Shown here: one piece after another, positions 26,315-34,254 of the stretch | Position numbering within the stretch: the stretch's first letter is position 1 | Layout of the letters: each line of letters starts with the position of its first letter | DNA from: Thiobacillus sp. 63-78 | GTDB lineage: Bacteria > Pseudomonadota > Gammaproteobacteria > Burkholderiales > Thiobacillaceae | Reading direction: 5' to 3' | Length of the DNA: 64,000 bases | NCBI GenBank assembly: GCA_001899765.1 | Contig: MKWM01000018.1 | Span: 141,860 to 205,859, forward strand | Translations under genes and position numbers: made by a program | The notes under the pieces: model-generated | The model's database searches: none | The model's input: the letters and a program-made list of their open reading frames with translations, nothing else | Told to the model about the DNA's origin: nothing

Positions 26315-27427
26315 TCAGGGCAGGGTCTGCACGCTGACCGAGAGCACGGCCGGCAGATCGCGCACGATCGCCTGCCAGTGGTCGCCGGCATCCGGCGAGA
26401 CGTAGACCTGGCCGCCGGTGGTGCCGAAGTAGACGCCGCAGGCGTCGAGCGTGTCGACCGCCATGGCGTCGCGCAGCACGTTCACGTAGCAATGCTGCTG
26501 CGGCAGGCCGTCGGTCAGCGCGTCCCAGGTGCGGCCGCCGGTTTGGCTGCGATACACGCGCAGCTTGCCCTCCGGCGGGTAGTGCTCGGAATCGCTCTGG
26601 ATCGGCACGACGTACAGCGTGTCGGGCTCGTGCGCGTGCACCGCCATGGCGAAGCCGAAATCGCTGGGCAGGTTGCCGCTGACTTCGACCCACGAATCTC
26701 CGGCGTCGTCGCTGCGCATCACGTCCCAGTGCTTCTGCATGAACAGCGTCTGCGGCCGCGTCGGATGCATCGCGATGCGATGCACGCAATGGCCGATTTC
26801 GGCTTCCGGTTCGGGGATGTACTGCGAATGCAGACCACGGTTGATCGGCTTCCAGCTCGCCCCGGCGTCGTCGCTGCGGAACGCGCCGGCCGCCGAAATC
26901 GCCACGTACATTCGCGCCGGATTCACGGGGTCGAGCAGGAGGGTGTGCAGGCACATGCCGCCGGCGCCCGGCATCCATTTCGCGCCTTGCTGCGCGCGCA
27001 GGGCGGGCAGTTCCTGCCAGCTCGCGCCGCCGTCGGTCGAACGGAACAGCGCGGCGTCTTCCACCCCCGCGTAGACCGTGTCCGGATCGGTCGGCGAGGG
27101 CTCCAGATGCCACACCCGCTTGAACGCCCAGGGTTTCGAACTGCCGTCGTAATACAGGTGCGTGCCCGGATCGCCGGCATAGCGGAAATCGTTGCCGACC
27201 GGATTCCAGCTCGCGCCGCCGTCGTCGGAACGCTGGATCACCTGGCCGAACCAGCTGCTGGTCTGCGAGGCATAAAGCCGGTCGGGATTCGCCGGCGAGC
27301 CCGCGATATGAAAAATTTCCCAGCCGCCGAAGAACGGCCCGCTCACCCGCCAGTCGCGGCGGGCGGCGTCGGAGGTGAGGATGAACGCGCCCTTGCGCGT
27401 TCCCACCAAAACACGGATATGGCTCAT
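26315..27427 (-). CDS. BNR/sialidase-like beta-propeller protein
   Basis: 370-aa soluble beta-propeller without a signal peptide. Asp-box (BNR) repeats of type S-x-D-x-G-x-x-W recur: [60 protein letters not shown] and [11 protein letters not shown]. Such folds include sialidases, but the lack of a secretion signal and of sialidase catalytic residues argues against exosialidase activity here. It is coupled to the MoaD-like gene. Confidence 0.82.
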   Translation of the reverse strand: MSHIRVLVGTRKGAFILTSDAARRDWRVSGPFFGGWEIFHIAGSPANPDRLYASQTSSWFGQVIQRSDDGGASWNPVGNDFRYAGDPGTHLYYDGSSKPWAFKRVWHLEPSPTDPDTVYAGVEDAALFRSTDGGASWQELPALRAQQGAKWMPGAGGMCLHTLLLDPVNPARMYVAISAAGAFRSDDAGASWKPINRGLHSQYIPEPEAEIGHCVHRIAMHPTRPQTLFMQKHWDVMRSDDAGDSWVEVSGNLPSDFGFAMAVHAHEPDTLYVVPIQSDSEHYPPEGKLRVYRSQTGGRTWDALTDGLPQQHCYVNVLRDAMAVDTLDACGVYFGTTGGQVYVSPDAGDHWQAIVRDLPAVLSVSVQTLP

Positions 27428-27460
27428 GATTACGCTCCTTCAGCACGTAGCGGCCGCGGC

Positions 27461-27946
27461 TCAGCCGTGTCGCGCCGCCTCGATCACGGCGACGTCGATC
27501 TTGCGCATCGTCATCATCGCGTCGAACGCGCGTTTGGCGGCGGCAGGGTCGGGATCGGCGATCGCTTCCGCCAGCGCCAGCGGGGTGATCTGCCAGGACA
27601 CCCCCCATTTGTCCTTGCACCAGCCGCATACACTCTCCTCGCCGCCGTTGCCGACGATCGCGTTCCAGTAGCGGTCCGTTTCGGCCTGGTCGGCGGTGGC
27701 GACCTGAAACGAGAAGGCTTCGCTGTGGCTGAACTCGGGTCCGCCGTTGAGCCCGAGGCAGGGAATGCCCATCACGGTGAAGCGGACCGTCAGCACATCC
27801 CCTTCCTTGCCGGACGGGAAATCCCCCGGTGCGTGCCAGATCGCGCCGACCGAGGAATCGGGAAAGGTCGCGGCGTAAAACCGTGCCGCGTCTTCTGCGG
27901 CCCCGTCGAACCAGAGACAAATGGTGTTCCTGGGGATTTTGGTCAT
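27461..27946 (-). CDS. PhnB-type VOC protein
   Basis: 161-aa protein of the PhnB/3-demethylubiquinone-methyltransferase-like branch of the VOC superfamily: TICLWFDGAAEDAARFYAAT at the N-terminus, GGPEFSHSEAFSFQV, then CGWCKDKWGVSWQITP. The Asp/His-rich metal site of glyoxalase I is not evident. It is the fourth cistron of the ECF42 operon. The start at 27946 gives the conserved N-terminus. Confidence 0.85.
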   Translation of the reverse strand: MTKIPRNTICLWFDGAAEDAARFYAATFPDSSVGAIWHAPGDFPSGKEGDVLTVRFTVMGIPCLGLNGGPEFSHSEAFSFQVATADQAETDRYWNAIVGNGGEESVCGWCKDKWGVSWQITPLALAEAIADPDPAAAKRAFDAMMTMRKIDVAVIEAARHG

Positions 27947-27962
27947 GACATTTCTCCGGGTT

Positions 27963-28319
27963 TCATTGCACGTAGCACGGCGCGCATTCGCGCACCTCGA
28001 CGGTGGCGAAACGGGCCGCCGGGCAGGTCTGGGCGATGGCCAGCGCCTCATCGCGACCGGCGCACTCGATCAGGAAGAAGCCGCCGATCATTTCGCGCGC
28101 TTCGGCGAAGGGGCCGTCGATCAGGCTGAGCTGTTCGCCGCGCCGCTGGATGCGCACGCCGTGGCGGTCCGGGCGCAGCGATTCGCTGGCGACGAGCTGG
28201 CCGCGCGCGGCGAGACTCTGGCCGAATTCGACCATCCCGGCGTAGAGCGCGCGGCCCTCGTCCTCGCTGCGGGCGTCGCGCTGGCCGCGCGGCTCGACGA
28301 TCATCAACATATATCTCAT
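27963..28319 (-). CDS. YCII/DGPF-domain protein 2
   Basis: 118-aa paralogue of the other two DGPF proteins here: MRYMLMIVEPRG start, LSLIDGPFAEAREMIGGFFL motif and a closing ATVEVRECAPC strand. The cluster therefore carries three diverged copies interleaved with three VOC proteins, which suggests a set of related small-molecule-binding modules rather than redundancy. Confidence 0.86.
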   Translation of the reverse strand: MRYMLMIVEPRGQRDARSEDEGRALYAGMVEFGQSLAARGQLVASESLRPDRHGVRIQRRGEQLSLIDGPFAEAREMIGGFFLIECAGRDEALAIAQTCPAARFATVEVRECAPCYVQ

Positions 28320-28341
28320 TGCAGCCTCCATATGGCCGGGT

Positions 28342-28722
28342 TCATTGCATCGAATGCAGGCCGACGAGGTTGCCCTCGGTGTCGTGGACGAGCGCGATGT
28401 GGCCGTATTCGCCGATGGCCGTTTTCGCGCGGAACAGGCGGCCGCCGGCTTCGGCGGCGCGTTGCGCCTCGACCGCGCAGTCTTCGCAGCCAAAGTAGAC
28501 CAGTATGCCGCCGCCGCCCGGGCGCACCCCGTCCATTTTCACCAGCGTGCCGCCCGCCCCGACGCGGTCCATGCCCATGGGGAAGGCCCACATTTCCAGC
28601 CCGCCCAGACTGTCCGGGCAGTTCAGGCTTTCCAGCGTCAGGCCCAGCGTGCGTTCGTAGAAGGCGCGCGCCCGCGCCATATCGTCGACGTAAATCTCGA
28701 ACCAGATAACGGGGTTGTTCAT
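28342..28722 (-). CDS. VOC-family protein
   Basis: 126-aa glyoxalase-fold protein: VIWFEIYVDDMARARAFYE starts the first module, and a Gly-rich VRPGGGGILVYFGCEDC loop and IALVHDTEGNLVGLHSM make up the second. It resembles proteins annotated as lactoylglutathione-lyase-like, but the substrate is unknown. It is the second cistron of the ECF42 operon. Confidence 0.86.
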   Translation of the reverse strand: MNNPVIWFEIYVDDMARARAFYERTLGLTLESLNCPDSLGGLEMWAFPMGMDRVGAGGTLVKMDGVRPGGGGILVYFGCEDCAVEAQRAAEAGGRLFRAKTAIGEYGHIALVHDTEGNLVGLHSMQ

Positions 28723-28745
28723 GGGTTTCTCCTCGGTGTAGGGAT

Positions 28746-29174
28746 TCAGGCAGCGTTGCCGGAAAGCGCGGTCCGCTTCAGGCGTTCGACCTCCGGCAAC
28801 GGTCCGAAATCGTCCAGCTCGTAGAGCAGCCGCACCTCGATTTCCGCCGGCCTGCCGCGCCCGGCCGGGTTGGGGAAGCGCCGCGCCCACTCCATCGCCT
28901 CGGCGCGCGATCTCACCTGGATGAGGGTGTAGCCGGCGATCAGTTCCTTCGTTTCGGCGAAGGGGCCGTCGATCACGGTGCGCGCGTCGCCGTCGTAGCG
29001 GATGCGCCAGCCCTGCGAGCTGGGTTTCAGCCCCGAACCGTCGAGCAGCACGCCGGCCTTCATCAATTGTTCATGGTAGTCGGTCATGTCGGCCAGCAAC
29101 CGGGGATCGGCGTTCACCGGACTGGTTTCGGCCTCGGATTCGGCGCTGGCCTTGACGATGATCATGTAGCGCAT
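28746..29174 (-). CDS. YCII/DGPF-domain protein 3 (first gene of ECF42 operon)
   Basis: 142-aa DGPF protein: MRYMIIVKASAESEAE, RTVIDGPFAETKELIAGYTL, and a longer C-terminal tail (ELDDFGPLPEVERLK). It is preceded by AAGGAG and a promoter fitting the ECF42 consensus. As first cistron it is probably the most strongly expressed member of the operon. Confidence 0.87.
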   Translation of the reverse strand: MRYMIIVKASAESEAETSPVNADPRLLADMTDYHEQLMKAGVLLDGSGLKPSSQGWRIRYDGDARTVIDGPFAETKELIAGYTLIQVRSRAEAMEWARRFPNPAGRGRPAEIEVRLLYELDDFGPLPEVERLKRTALSGNAA

Positions 29175-29222
29175 GGGTGTCTCCTTGATGAAGCAGCGGC
29201 CAGACGGCCTGCTTGTCCACAC

Positions 29223-29249
29223 GACGCGCGAACCGCAGCGGAATCGACA
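29223..29249 (-). promoter_or_regulatory. Putative ECF42-dependent promoter
   Basis: On the minus strand TGTCGA (29249-29244), a 17-base spacer and CGTC (29226-29223), about 50 bases before the first DGPF gene. I recall the published ECF42 target motif as TGTCGA at -35 with a CGA/TC-type -10, so this is probably the autoregulated promoter of the nine-gene operon. Confidence 0.65.
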
Positions 29250-29383
29250 TGTCCCGCAAAAAAATTCCGGCGCGGCCCTGGCCTGTCATGGGCAGGCTGC
29301 GGGGCATCGAGAACCACCGCGAGCATGGGCCCTTCGAATAACCGCCTTACCGCACACGCTACAATCTCCGCAAAGGGGGATCG

Positions 29384-29491
29384 ATGGCAAACAACGAAGC
29401 TTTTTCGCGCGTCGTCATCCAATCACAGCAATCCGCCGCCACCGCCAAGGCCACTTTCGACGCCTTGCTGGCGCGTGCATTTTCCCGGTAG
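29384..29491 (+). pseudogene. Scar of a type I restriction locus (hsdR start fused to hsdS-like end)
   Basis: A 35-codon reading frame behind a strong ribosome-binding site (AAAGGGGG, three bases before the ATG). Its first twelve residues, MANNEAFSRVVI, look like the start of HsdR subunits; its last part, TFDALLARAFSR, looks like the end of HsdS subunits. This is best read as a deletion scar joining the two ends of a lost hsd operon, though a real small peptide is possible. A TACAAT -10 box lies at 29360-29365. Confidence 0.45.
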
Positions 29492-29525
29492 CGCCCCTGC
29501 GATATCCGTGGTTGTAAAGTTCGTT

Positions 29526-29569
29526 ATTAACTCATATTATCAACAAATATTTGTTTGTAATGTGAGTTA
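29526..29569. promoter_or_regulatory. 44-bp near-perfect palindrome before the AAA/RloB pair
   Basis: The two 22-base arms match at 19 positions around the centre AAATATTT. The sequence is AT-rich in a GC-rich neighbourhood and ends one base before the GGAG ribosome-binding site of the ATPase gene. It may be an operator or, as RNA, a long hairpin masking the start. Immediately to its left is a 14-base fragment of the srkA repeat (29506-29519). Confidence 0.75.
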
Positions 29570-29581
29570 AAGGAGATATTC

Positions 29582-30769
29582 ATGCTCCACAGCTACGCTT
29601 TCTCCAATTTTCAGTCGTTCCGTGAGCGCACGGAGGTTGACCTGACGCTGAGCCGCAAGGTGGCGCTGACCGACTGGATGGCCGAGTCGGAGACGGGTGA
29701 CCGGGTTTCCAAGCTGATGGCCGTGATCGGTCCCAACGGCAGTGGCAAGACCGCCTTGCTGAAGCCGTTGGTGTTCATGAGCTGGTTTACCGGCCAATCC
29801 TTTCAGCAGCCGGTGGATGCGGGTATCCCCGCCGCGCCGCATTCGGCAGCGCCGGACGAACCCTGCGAATTCGAGGCCATGGCAACCGATTCGGAGGGCA
29901 GGCTCTGGCGCTATGTATTGCGCTGCACACCCCAGCGGGTGCTGCATGAGGCCCTTTACCAGAAGCGGGAACGCTTTGGTTATGTGTTCGTGCGGGATTG
30001 GGATGCGCAATCCCGGCGTTACACGGTGAAGCAGCAGGATTTCGGCCTGCCGGCTGCCGAGGCGCGCAAGGTGCGGCCGAATGTTTCGCTGATTTCCTGG
30101 GCGGCCCAGTTTGGCGTGCCGTTGGCTACGCGCCTGGCCAACCAGGGCGTGGTCAGCAATGTCAACGTGTTGGGCCGCGTGCCCATGGGCGACCAGGCTG
30201 TGTTGGCAGCGGCGGAGCACTTCGCCCTGCATGAAAATCAGAAGACATGGATGAGCCGGTTGCTGGCGACCTGGGATTTGGGCCTGTCTGGCGTGGCGCT
30301 TGGGCAGATTCCCGTCAACGATCCACAGCAACCGGGCAGAAAGGTATGGTTTCCCTTTGGCCAGCATCGCAGCCGGGGTGTCGATTTTCAGTTGCCCTTT
30401 GCCCTGGAATCCAGCGGCACCCAGGGTGCTTTCGTGCTCTTGTCGCGGCTGTTGCAGACGCTGGAAATCGGCGGGCTGGCGGTCATCGACGAATTCGAGA
30501 ATGACCTGCATCCCCACATGCTGGAGCCCATTCTGGATTTGTTTGCCAACCCCGCAACCAACCCAAATCAGGCGCAGTTATTGTTTACCTGCCATGCAAT
30601 GGAGGTGCTCAACCTGATTCACAAGTCCCAGGTCATGCTGGTGCAGAAGAATCCGGGCTGCGAGAGTTCGGCGAGCCGCCTGGACGCGGTAGAAGGTATC
30701 CGCAGCGACGACAACTTCTACGCCAAATACATGGCGGGCGCCTATGGCGCCGTGCCGGTATTCGAGTAA
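29582..30769 (+). CDS. AAA ATPase of an AAA/TOPRIM defence pair (RloA/AbiLi-like)
   Basis: 395-aa ABC/SMC-like ATPase (AAA_15/OLD type). It starts FSNFQSFRERTEVDL, typical of this group, and has Walker A GPNGSGKT near residue 50, a signature-like LESSGTQGAFVLLSRLL, Walker B GGLAVIDEFENDLHPHML, and a switch histidine in LLFTCHAMEVL. With the small TOPRIM-like protein downstream (four-base gap) it forms an RloAB/AbiL-like pair, a family linked to phage defence by abortive infection. It lies between the ECF42 operon and nirD, with no mobility gene. Confidence 0.82.
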   Translation: MLHSYAFSNFQSFRERTEVDLTLSRKVALTDWMAESETGDRVSKLMAVIGPNGSGKTALLKPLVFMSWFTGQSFQQPVDAGIPAAPHSAAPDEPCEFEAMATDSEGRLWRYVLRCTPQRVLHEALYQKRERFGYVFVRDWDAQSRRYTVKQQDFGLPAAEARKVRPNVSLISWAAQFGVPLATRLANQGVVSNVNVLGRVPMGDQAVLAAAEHFALHENQKTWMSRLLATWDLGLSGVALGQIPVNDPQQPGRKVWFPFGQHRSRGVDFQLPFALESSGTQGAFVLLSRLLQTLEIGGLAVIDEFENDLHPHMLEPILDLFANPATNPNQAQLLFTCHAMEVLNLIHKSQVMLVQKNPGCESSASRLDAVEGIRSDDNFYAKYMAGAYGAVPVFE

Positions 30770-30773
30770 GCAC

Positions 30774-31271
30774 ATGGCGATCTGGAAAGCGCAAAGAACC
30801 CTGCTGATCGTGGGCGAGGGCTACCACGAGGAAGCGTTTCTCAATCATGTGCGGCAGATTTACGCTCCGCGAGGTTGCGGCCTGGCGGTGACCATCAAGA
30901 ACGCACGCGGAAAGGGCGCCATGCACGTTGTTGACTGGACGATCAAGCAGATTGCCAACGCGCATTTCGATGTCGTCGCGGCCATGCTGGATACCGACGA
31001 AGACTGGTCGCCAAGCGTAGCAAAACAGGCACGGAAGAAAAAAATCCAGGTCCTGCCCTCCGATCCCTGCTTCGATGCGCTCATGTTGCGTGTGCTGGGT
31101 ATGAACGCGGAGGGCGAAGCGAAAGCGCTCAAAAAGAAGCTGGCACCTTATCTGGGTAACGATCCCACCCAGCGCAAGAACTATGAACCCCACTTTGGCA
31201 AGGACTGTCTTGAAGCGGGCCGAACCAGGGAACCGACCATCGACGCCTTGCTCAAGTTGTTTGGGGCATAA
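30774..31271 (+). CDS. RloB-like TOPRIM-fold protein
   Basis: 165-aa partner of the ATPase upstream. TLLIVGEGYHEEAFLNHV supplies the conserved glutamate of the TOPRIM core, and AAMLDTDEDWSP the DxD acids; LPSDPCFDALMLRVLG and the Lys-rich end fit RloB. Such proteins are candidate nucleases, released or activated when the ATPase senses phage. It is slightly shorter than typical RloB but holds the expected acids. Confidence 0.8.
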   Translation: MAIWKAQRTLLIVGEGYHEEAFLNHVRQIYAPRGCGLAVTIKNARGKGAMHVVDWTIKQIANAHFDVVAAMLDTDEDWSPSVAKQARKKKIQVLPSDPCFDALMLRVLGMNAEGEAKALKKKLAPYLGNDPTQRKNYEPHFGKDCLEAGRTREPTIDALLKLFGA

Positions 31272-31279
31272 CGATAGCC

Positions 31280-31612
31280 TCACGCCGTCGCGCGGCCGAT
31301 CGCCGTCAGGTCCAGCCACACGCGGCCGTCCTCGATCCTGACCGGGAATTCCCGCGCGCAGCCTTCGTCCGGCGCCGCCGCGCAGCCGGAGTCGAGCTCG
31401 ACGTTCCAGCCGTGCAGCGGGCAGGTCACTTTTTTGCCATGCACGATGCCCTGCGACAGCGGCCCGCCCTTGTGCGGGCAGCGGTCTTCCAGCGCAAAAA
31501 TATTGTCTTCGGCATTGCGGAAGACGGCGATATCGATGTCGGCGTGGCGCACCACGCGTGCGCCGGGCCGCGGAATGTCGGCCACGGCCAGAATATCGAT
31601 CCAGTGATTCAT
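31280..31612 (-). CDS. nirD: Nitrite reductase (NADH) small subunit
   Basis: 110-aa Rieske-type protein with both metal-binding boxes: C-x-H in ALEDRCPHKGGPLSQG and C-x-x-H in KVTCPLHGWNVELDSG, so it should bind a [2Fe-2S] cluster. With NirB it forms cytoplasmic NADH-dependent nitrite reductase (nitrite to ammonium). It lies 13 bases downstream of nirB. Confidence 0.93.
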   Translation of the reverse strand: MNHWIDILAVADIPRPGARVVRHADIDIAVFRNAEDNIFALEDRCPHKGGPLSQGIVHGKKVTCPLHGWNVELDSGCAAAPDEGCAREFPVRIEDGRVWLDLTAIGRATA

Positions 31613-31625
31613 GCGGCAGCCTCCT

Positions 31626-34085
31626 TCAGGCGATGACGGTTTCGAATTCGTGCGCGAGCTTGCCTTCTTTCGCGCGCTCGACCCAGGGATCTTTTTCCAC
31701 GGACAGCGCGAACAGCAGGCGTTCGTACAGCGCGCGGCGGTTGTCCGCGTCGTCGAGCACGCGCTGCTTCACGTAGTCCAGCCCCACGCGCTCCAGGTAG
31801 TGCACGGTGCGGTCGAGGTAGCGCGCCTCCTCGCGGTACAACTGCAGGAAGGCGCCGACGTATTCGAGTACCTCGTCGGGGGTCTTCACCTTGACCAGGA
31901 ACTGCGCGACCTCGGTCTTGATGCCGCCGTTGCCGCCGACGTAGATTTCCCAGCCGGAATCGACGCCGATGATGCCGACGTCCTTGATCGCGACTTCGGC
32001 GCAGTTCCTTGGGCAGCCCGATACCGCGAGCTTGACCTTGTGCGGCGCCCACATCTTGAAGAAGACTTTTTCGAGGTCGATGCCCATCTGCGTCGAATCC
32101 TGGGTGCCGAAGCGGCACCACTCGGAACCGACGCAGGTTTTCACCGTGCGCAAGGCTTTTCCGTAGGCGTGGCCGGACGGCATGTCGAGGTCGGCCCATA
32201 CCTTCGGCAGGTCTGCCTTCTTCACGCCCAGCAGGTCGATGCGCTGGCCGCCGGTGACCTTGACCGTGGGGATGGCGTATTTCTCGGCGACCTCGGCGAT
32301 GCGGCGCAGCTCGGCCGGCGTGGTGATCCCGCCCCACATACGCGGGATCACCGAGTAGCTGCCGTCCTTCTGAATGTTCGCGTGCGCCCGCTCGTTGATG
32401 AAGCGCGACTGCGGATCGTCCTCGGCCTCACCCGGCCAGGTCGAGAGCAGGTAGTAGTTGAGCGCGGGCCGGCAGCTCGCGCAGCCGTCGGGCGTACGCC
32501 ATTCCATGAAGGTCATCACCTGCGGAATTGTCAGCAGCTTGTTGTTGCGGATCGCCGCACGCACGTCCTCGTGAGTGTAGTCGGTGCAGCCGCACACGCT
32601 CTTTTTCTTCGGCGCGGCCGAGTAGTCGCCGCCGGCGGTGAAGGCGAGGATCTGCTCGACCAGCCCGGTGCACGAACCGCACGACGATGACGCCTTGGTG
32701 TGCTTCCTCACATCTTCCAGCGTGAACAGGCCTTTCTCGCGGATGGCCTTGACGATGTCGCCCTTGCACACGCCATTGCAGCCGCACACCTCCATGTCGT
32801 CGGTCATGCCTGCGGCGCGGTGGTGTCCCTGATGACCGAGATTGCCGCAGTGGTCCTGGCCGAACATCAAATGATCGCGTAATCCGGACACGTCCTTGCC
32901 GTCGCGCAGCAGCGCGAAATACCAGGCGCCGTCGACGGTGTCGCCGACCATCACGCCGCCGACCAGTTTGTCGTCCTTGATGACGAGCTTTTTGTAGACG
33001 CCGCCGATGGGATCGGAATAGAGCAGGGTTTCGGTGCCCTCGCCGCCGAGGAAATCGCCGGCCGAGAAGAGATCGATGCCGGTGACCTTGAGCCTGGTCG
33101 AGGTCACCGAGCCCTCATAGCGGCCGATGCCGTACTGCGCCAGATGGTTGGCCGCCACCCTGGCCTGCTCGAACAGCGGCGCGACGAGGCCGTAGGCGAT
33201 GCCGCGATGCGCGGCGCACTCGCCAATCGAATAAATGCGCGGATCGGTCACGGTCTGCAAGGTGTCGCTGACGACGATGCCGCGGTTGCAGTGGAGACCG
33301 GCGGATTCGGCGAGTGTGGTGTTGGGGCGGATGCCGACGGCCATCACCACCAGATCGGCGGGCGCCTCGCTGCCGTCCTTGAAACGGATCGCCGCGACGC
33401 GGCCGCCCGGGCCGGCGACGAGTTCGCCGGTCTGCTTCTGCAACAGGAAGCGCATGCCCCTGGCTTCCAGCGATTGCTGCAGCAACCGCGCGGCGGGCTC
33501 GTCGAGCTGGCGTTCCATCAGCCACGGCCCGAGGTGCACCACCGACACATCCATGCCGCGCTTCATCAGGCCGTTGGCGGCTTCGAGCCCCAGCAGGCCG
33601 CCGCCGATGACGATCGCATGTTTATAGGCGCTGGACGCGCGGATCATCGCGTCGACGTCGGCGATGTCGCGGAAGCCGATCACGCCTTCGAGGCCGGCGC
33701 CGGACACCGGCAGGATGAAGGGTTCGGAACCGGTGGCGAGCAGCAGGCGGTCGTAACCGGCGCGGGTGCCGTCGCCGGTTTCGACCACGCGTGCGGTGCG
33801 GTCGATCTTCACCACTTTCTTGCCGAGGTGCAGCGCGATGCCGTTTTCCTTGTACCAGTCGAGCGGATTCAGCACGATGTCGGCGACCGTCTGCTCGCCC
33901 GCGAGCACCGGCGACAGCAGGATGCGGTTGTAGTGGGGGTGCGGCTCGGCGCCGAACACGGTGATGTCGTAGAGGTCGGGCGCCAGCTTCAGCAATTCTT
34001 CCAGCGTGCGCACCCCGGCCATGCCGTTGCCGACCATGACCAGCTTCATCCTGGGACCGCGCCCCAGCGGCGTACTCATATCCAT
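31626..34085 (-). CDS. nirB: Nitrite reductase (NADH) large subunit
   Basis: 819-aa FAD/siroheme enzyme. An FAD/NAD-binding module (LVMVGNGMAG; ATGSEPFILPVSG; IVIGGGLLGLEAANGL) is followed by a BFD-like [2Fe-2S] domain (VCGCNGVCKGDIVKAI; SSCGSCTGLVEQIL) and a nitrite/sulfite reductase domain. Siroheme/[4Fe-4S] cysteines are in TCVGSEWCRFG and GCPRNCAE. The start at 34085 follows GGAG by seven bases. It reduces nitrite to ammonium in the cytoplasm; nirD is next in the operon and nasA lies upstream. Confidence 0.94.
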   Translation of the reverse strand: MDMSTPLGRGPRMKLVMVGNGMAGVRTLEELLKLAPDLYDITVFGAEPHPHYNRILLSPVLAGEQTVADIVLNPLDWYKENGIALHLGKKVVKIDRTARVVETGDGTRAGYDRLLLATGSEPFILPVSGAGLEGVIGFRDIADVDAMIRASSAYKHAIVIGGGLLGLEAANGLMKRGMDVSVVHLGPWLMERQLDEPAARLLQQSLEARGMRFLLQKQTGELVAGPGGRVAAIRFKDGSEAPADLVVMAVGIRPNTTLAESAGLHCNRGIVVSDTLQTVTDPRIYSIGECAAHRGIAYGLVAPLFEQARVAANHLAQYGIGRYEGSVTSTRLKVTGIDLFSAGDFLGGEGTETLLYSDPIGGVYKKLVIKDDKLVGGVMVGDTVDGAWYFALLRDGKDVSGLRDHLMFGQDHCGNLGHQGHHRAAGMTDDMEVCGCNGVCKGDIVKAIREKGLFTLEDVRKHTKASSSCGSCTGLVEQILAFTAGGDYSAAPKKKSVCGCTDYTHEDVRAAIRNNKLLTIPQVMTFMEWRTPDGCASCRPALNYYLLSTWPGEAEDDPQSRFINERAHANIQKDGSYSVIPRMWGGITTPAELRRIAEVAEKYAIPTVKVTGGQRIDLLGVKKADLPKVWADLDMPSGHAYGKALRTVKTCVGSEWCRFGTQDSTQMGIDLEKVFFKMWAPHKVKLAVSGCPRNCAEVAIKDVGIIGVDSGWEIYVGGNGGIKTEVAQFLVKVKTPDEVLEYVGAFLQLYREEARYLDRTVHYLERVGLDYVKQRVLDDADNRRALYERLLFALSVEKDPWVERAKEGKLAHEFETVIA

Positions 34086-34254
34086 CTCGTCACTCCAAAC
34101 ATGAAGACTCAAAACGATGACCGGGAGGCGTCGCGGCATCCGCGCTGTCTGCCGTCGCACTCATCACGCATTCAGCAATCGCCGTGCCACGGCGTCGGCG
34201 CTCGGCAAGCGCCTTGTTTGCAAAGGGTTCCGGAAGCGTCTGGCACGCATCTGC

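Noticed and set aside
26315..27427. Exo-alpha-sialidase
   Set aside because: Asp boxes are present but there is no signal peptide and no recognisable sialidase catalytic arginine triad or Tyr/Glu pair; kept as a BNR propeller only.
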